A program made the translations under genes and the position numbers. Below the pieces are notes generated by a model. That model ran no database searches and was not told the origin of the DNA. It was given only the letters and a program-made list of their open reading frames with translations. From Methylaequor sp045563055 (lineage in GTDB: Bacteria; Pseudomonadota; Alphaproteobacteria; Methylaequorales; Methylaequoraceae), in assembly GCA_045563055.1 (NCBI GenBank), contig JBJKUR010000006.1, positions 1-64,000 on the forward strand: a DNA stretch of 64,000 nucleotides, read 5' to 3'. Shown in pieces: positions 61,245 through 64,000 of the stretch (the first letter of the stretch is position 1; every line of letters begins with the position of its first letter).

Positions 61245-62645
61245 TTATAATCCCTTCACAATTCTGTCAACTAATTGATTTACTTTGGGGATAAACCCTC
61301 CCTTATAAAAAGGATCAAGTGCAAATCTATATACTGAGTGACCAGCAAACATTAATTCGTTTTCTAAACTTGAGATTCCATGACTAATTTTTTGTAGGGT
61401 TTTTTGTATGCAAAAAGATCTTGGATCAGCTTTTTTTCCAGTTGTACCTGTTGCATCTTGTGACCAATTACTAAACAAACATTGCGATAGACAACCCATA
61501 CAATCTATTTGATCTTTAACAATTTGACTTGCTTTTTTTATCGTTACCCATATCAAGGTATCGTTGGGTGTAGTCATTGGTTTGGAAAAACCATTTCTTA
61601 TCCAATCAACTATCTTTGATTTATCTGAGTGTTTTACATAAAATGCCCTCTTTCTAGGACCAATCTCAATCTTTTCATTAAACTCATTTGTTTGCTCCTT
61701 TAGAAATGGTGTTTGTCTCTCGGACCTCTCTTGGAGTTCTTTCAAAAAATCATTTTTTACTGCTGAAGAATAAAAACCTGTCGGACTAAATCTATGAAGA
61801 CTAACTTCTCCCTTTTTGATTGTCAGAAGTTTTTGCTTCCATTCATCAGGTATAGGGCTTTCTTTTGTTAAGAGAGGTCTAGTCCCAAATTGGAATGCAA
61901 TTTTTCCAATTTCAGGGTTATCAATCCAATGCTCCCATTCAGATAGATTCCAAACTCCTCCTGCCATAATGATGGGTATTTCTTGTAGATTAAAATCATT
62001 CATTAACGATCGCAAAGCTTTGACCCTTGGATAAGGTGGTTCTGGACTTAATGGGTTTTCACTATTTGACAAACCATTGTGTCCACCAGCAAGCCATGGA
62101 TCCTCGTAAACAACACCCCCTAGAAATTTTGAGGTTTTACGATAAGACCTTTTCCATAAAGCATTAAATGCTCTTGCTGAAGAAACAATGGGATAATAAA
62201 AAATTCCATATTTTGCAGCAATCTCGGATAACCGGTAAGGCATTCCCGCTCCACATGTTACACCATCAATGATATTTCCAGCCTTCTCTAGTGTCCTTGT
62301 TAGGATTTCTTCCGCTGCAGCCATTTCCCACAGTATATTTATATGTATTGGAGCAGTTGGACCGGCTATATCTCTGGCTATTTGGGCTTGTTCAATTGCA
62401 CCCGAGACTGAAAAATCGACAAGCTCTCTATGTCTTCCTTTTCTTGTTTTTTCTTTGTATATTTGAGGTATTAGCTTTCCGTTTTCGTCGTATGAATCTG
62501 CATTAACTCCAGAAAATGTGCCAACCCCACCTGCCTTAGCCCATGCACCCGAGCTTTCGCCGCTAGAAACCGCTATTCCTTTTCCACCTTCAATAAGAGG
62601 TAAAGATTCCTTGCCTGATATAACAATTGAATCGAGTTTCTTCAT
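61245..62645 (-). CDS. Nitronate monooxygenase family flavoprotein
   Basis: A 466-residue TIM-barrel FMN enzyme: 'EGGKGIAVSSGESSGAWAKA', 'GAGMPYRLSEIAAKYGI', 'AGGHNGLSN' (the conserved AGGH-x-G), 'IMAGGVW' and 'IAFQFGTRPLLT'. A long C-terminal extension (about 310-466) contains a Cys-rich 'DCMGCLSQCLFSNWS'. The family oxidises nitronates, but this long subgroup has no assigned substrate. It follows pnp by one base. Confidence 0.87.
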   Translation of the reverse strand: MKKLDSIVISGKESLPLIEGGKGIAVSSGESSGAWAKAGGVGTFSGVNADSYDENGKLIPQIYKEKTRKGRHRELVDFSVSGAIEQAQIARDIAGPTAPIHINILWEMAAAEEILTRTLEKAGNIIDGVTCGAGMPYRLSEIAAKYGIFYYPIVSSARAFNALWKRSYRKTSKFLGGVVYEDPWLAGGHNGLSNSENPLSPEPPYPRVKALRSLMNDFNLQEIPIIMAGGVWNLSEWEHWIDNPEIGKIAFQFGTRPLLTKESPIPDEWKQKLLTIKKGEVSLHRFSPTGFYSSAVKNDFLKELQERSERQTPFLKEQTNEFNEKIEIGPRKRAFYVKHSDKSKIVDWIRNGFSKPMTTPNDTLIWVTIKKASQIVKDQIDCMGCLSQCLFSNWSQDATGTTGKKADPRSFCIQKTLQKISHGISSLENELMFAGHSVYRFALDPFYKGGFIPKVNQLVDRIVKGL

Positions 62646-62646
62646 T

Positions 62647-64000
62647 TTAAACGTCTTTGATACTTAACTTTACTTTTCCTCTGTCGTCAACTCCTATAAC
62701 TTTTACTTTTACCATATCTCCTTCTTTTACTACATCCGTAGTTTTTTCGACTCTTTCTTCCTTGAGCTGGCTTATATGAACAAGACCGTCCCTACTACCC
62801 ATAAAGTTAACAAAAGCTCCAAAATCCGTTGTCTTTACAACTTTACCCTCATAAATTTTTCCTACTTCTGGCTCTGCTACAATATCGTTAATCATTTCAG
62901 AAGCAATTTTTCCTTCACTTGCTTTAGAAGAGAAGATAGTTATCATACCATTATCATCAATCTCTACCTTTGCTCCGGATTTCTCACAAATATCCTTTAT
63001 TACCTTTCCTCCAGAACCAATAACTTCTCTAATCTTGGATTTATCAATTTTAATTTTCTGTATTTGAGGGGCATTGGGTTTTGTTTCTGATCTTGGGAAT
63101 TTAATAACTTTGTTCATTTCATTTAAAATATGCAATCTAGCAGCATTAGCCTTAGACAATGATTCCCTCATAATATCCTCTGTGATACCATTAACCTTTA
63201 TATCCATCTGTAAAGAGGTGATCCCCTTCTCTGTTCCAGCCACTTTAAAGTCCATGTCACCCAAATGATCCTCGTCACCTAAAATATCGGTTAAAACAAC
63301 AAAATTCTTTTCTTCTTTTATAAGTCCCATAGCAATTCCAGCAATTGGCTTTTTTAAAGGAACTCCTGCATCCATCAATGATAATGATGCACCACAAACA
63401 GTTGCCATCGATGAAGATCCATTTGATTCTGTAATTTCTGAAACGACTCTTATCGTATATGGAAAATCTTCTGCTTGTTTCAAAATTGGATTTATAGCTC
63501 TCCAAGCAAGTTTTCCGTGACCGACTTCTCTTCTTCCAGTTGAACCTATTCTACCAACCTCATTCACTGAGAAAGGTGGGAAATTATAGTGCAACATAAA
63601 TTTTTCTTTCCTATCACCATCTAATGTATCTAACATTTGTTCATCAGATGTTGTCCCTAGAGTAGTAGTCACAAGCGCTTGTGTCTCACCCCTTGTGAAT
63701 AATGAACTTCCATGTACGTCACTCAGAAAGTTGACTCTTACATCAATTCCCCTCACATCATCTAGACCTCTTCCATCAATTCTTTTTTTTGTTTTAATTA
63801 TTGATGATCTAACTATTTCTTTTTCTATTTTTTTTATTTCATCAAGAACTATCCCCTCATTTTCAGATTCAAAATCAATTGCTTCAAGGATTTTCTTTCT
63901 TGCCTCACTTAGGGACTCATTTCTTTTTTTCTTTTCTTTAATTTTATATATGGGAGTCAATTCATTATGAGATAACTCATTTAATTTATCATGAAATTCT
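62647..64000 (-). CDS. pnp: Polyribonucleotide nucleotidyltransferase (C-terminal part)
   Basis: The frame runs off the right edge, so the N-terminal RNase PH domain is missing; about 450 codons are present. Visible are the helical linker, the second RNase PH domain ('KRIDGRGLDDVRGIDVRV', 'SLFTRGETQALVTTTLG', 'GIAMGLI', 'DILGDEDHLGDMDFKVAGT'), the KH domain ('SKIREVIGSGGKVIKDI') and a final S1 domain ('VVKTTDFGAFVNFMGSRDGL'). It ends right after S1, without the usual acidic tail. It degrades mRNA in the degradosome. Confidence 0.96.
   Translation of the reverse strand, partial: EFHDKLNELSHNELTPIYKIKEKKKRNESLSEARKKILEAIDFESENEGIVLDEIKKIEKEIVRSSIIKTKKRIDGRGLDDVRGIDVRVNFLSDVHGSSLFTRGETQALVTTTLGTTSDEQMLDTLDGDRKEKFMLHYNFPPFSVNEVGRIGSTGRREVGHGKLAWRAINPILKQAEDFPYTIRVVSEITESNGSSSMATVCGASLSLMDAGVPLKKPIAGIAMGLIKEEKNFVVLTDILGDEDHLGDMDFKVAGTEKGITSLQMDIKVNGITEDIMRESLSKANAARLHILNEMNKVIKFPRSETKPNAPQIQKIKIDKSKIREVIGSGGKVIKDICEKSGAKVEIDDNGMITIFSSKASEGKIASEMINDIVAEPEVGKIYEGKVVKTTDFGAFVNFMGSRDGLVHISQLKEERVEKTTDVVKEGDMVKVKVIGVDDRGKVKLSIKDV

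Noticed and set aside
63275..63505. 76-codon reverse reading frame inside pnp
   Set aside because: It is a shifted frame of the conserved RNase PH domain with no family features of its own.
1..64000. CRISPR arrays, insertion sequences, prophage, rRNA, toxin-antitoxin pairs
   Set aside because: No regularly spaced repeats, transposase motifs, phage genes, rRNA signatures or typical toxin-antitoxin pairs were seen.

Overview
The window is a very AT-rich (about 30% G+C by eye), extremely gene-dense stretch of a bacterial chromosome. Gene content and order identify an alphaproteobacterium: kdsD-lptC-lptA-lptB-hpf-ptsN, aroA-cmk-rpsA-ihfB, trpF-trpB-trpA-accD-folC-trxA, tsaE-amgK-murU, hprK-rapZ-EIIA-HPr-ahcY, dnaA-dnaN-recF-gyrB next to rpsT, and an Irr-type Fur regulator. 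A,T-biased codons, almost no spacers and many 1-11 nt gene overlaps suggest a streamlined, probably free-living marine lineage. The sequence alone does not settle the genus. No stretch longer than about 300 bases lacks a gene. I saw no insertion sequences, prophage, rRNA or CRISPR array.

Layout. 1-6.4 kb: start of an NDUFA9-like gene (cut by the left edge), RNase D, the KDO/LPS-export operon ending in hpf and ptsN, a small heat-shock protein with DUF1150, tRNA-Ala and a zinc-ribbon protein. 6.4-17 kb: a long forward run aroA-cmk-rpsA-sppA-ihfB-lapA*-pyrF-trpF-trpB-trpA-accD-folC*, where * marks genes broken by frameshifts. 17-21 kb: reverse tsaE-amgK-murU-sbcB-trxA. 21-28.3 kb: ferredoxin-NADP reductase, then a reverse six-gene unit pcuC-hprK-rapZ-EIIA(Man)-[HPr-EI fusion]-ahcY, then hugZ. 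28.3-33.8 kb: polA, a 53-residue complex-I-type zinc finger protein, and a forward unit of an ABC ATPase, a hydrolase and three tiny unknown genes. 33.9-38 kb: peptide transporter, tRNA-Arg, and a group of small enzymes. 38-41.6 kb: heptose and pentose sugar-nucleotide genes. 41.6-44.9 kb: SYLF protein, chelatase-like and methylase-like tetrapyrrole genes, and Sco1. 44.9-54.8 kb: reverse PBP1A, gyrB, recF, dnaN, dnaA, rhodanese, rpsT, mutM. 54.8-59.4 kb: forward ubiE-coaBC-dut-rrf2-cysK-moeB. 59.4-64 kb: hydroxyacid dehydrogenase, SH3 protein, Irr, nitronate monooxygenase, and pnp (cut by the right edge).

How it fits together. Most of the window is housekeeping: LPS/KDO/heptose synthesis and export, tryptophan, pyrimidine and folate synthesis, peptidoglycan recycling, replication initiation and translation. 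The most distinctive feature is a reduced, apparently regulatory phosphotransferase system. HPr is fused directly to Enzyme I, sits with HPr kinase, RapZ and one EIIA(Man), and is paired with a distant ptsN; no sugar permease is present. rpoN is missing from its usual place beside hpf-ptsN, addAB is replaced by an exonuclease I gene, and ubiB is absent between ubiE and coaBC. Several convergent gene pairs share their stop codons, and two divergent pairs overlap at their 5' ends, so transcription signals must often lie inside neighbouring genes.
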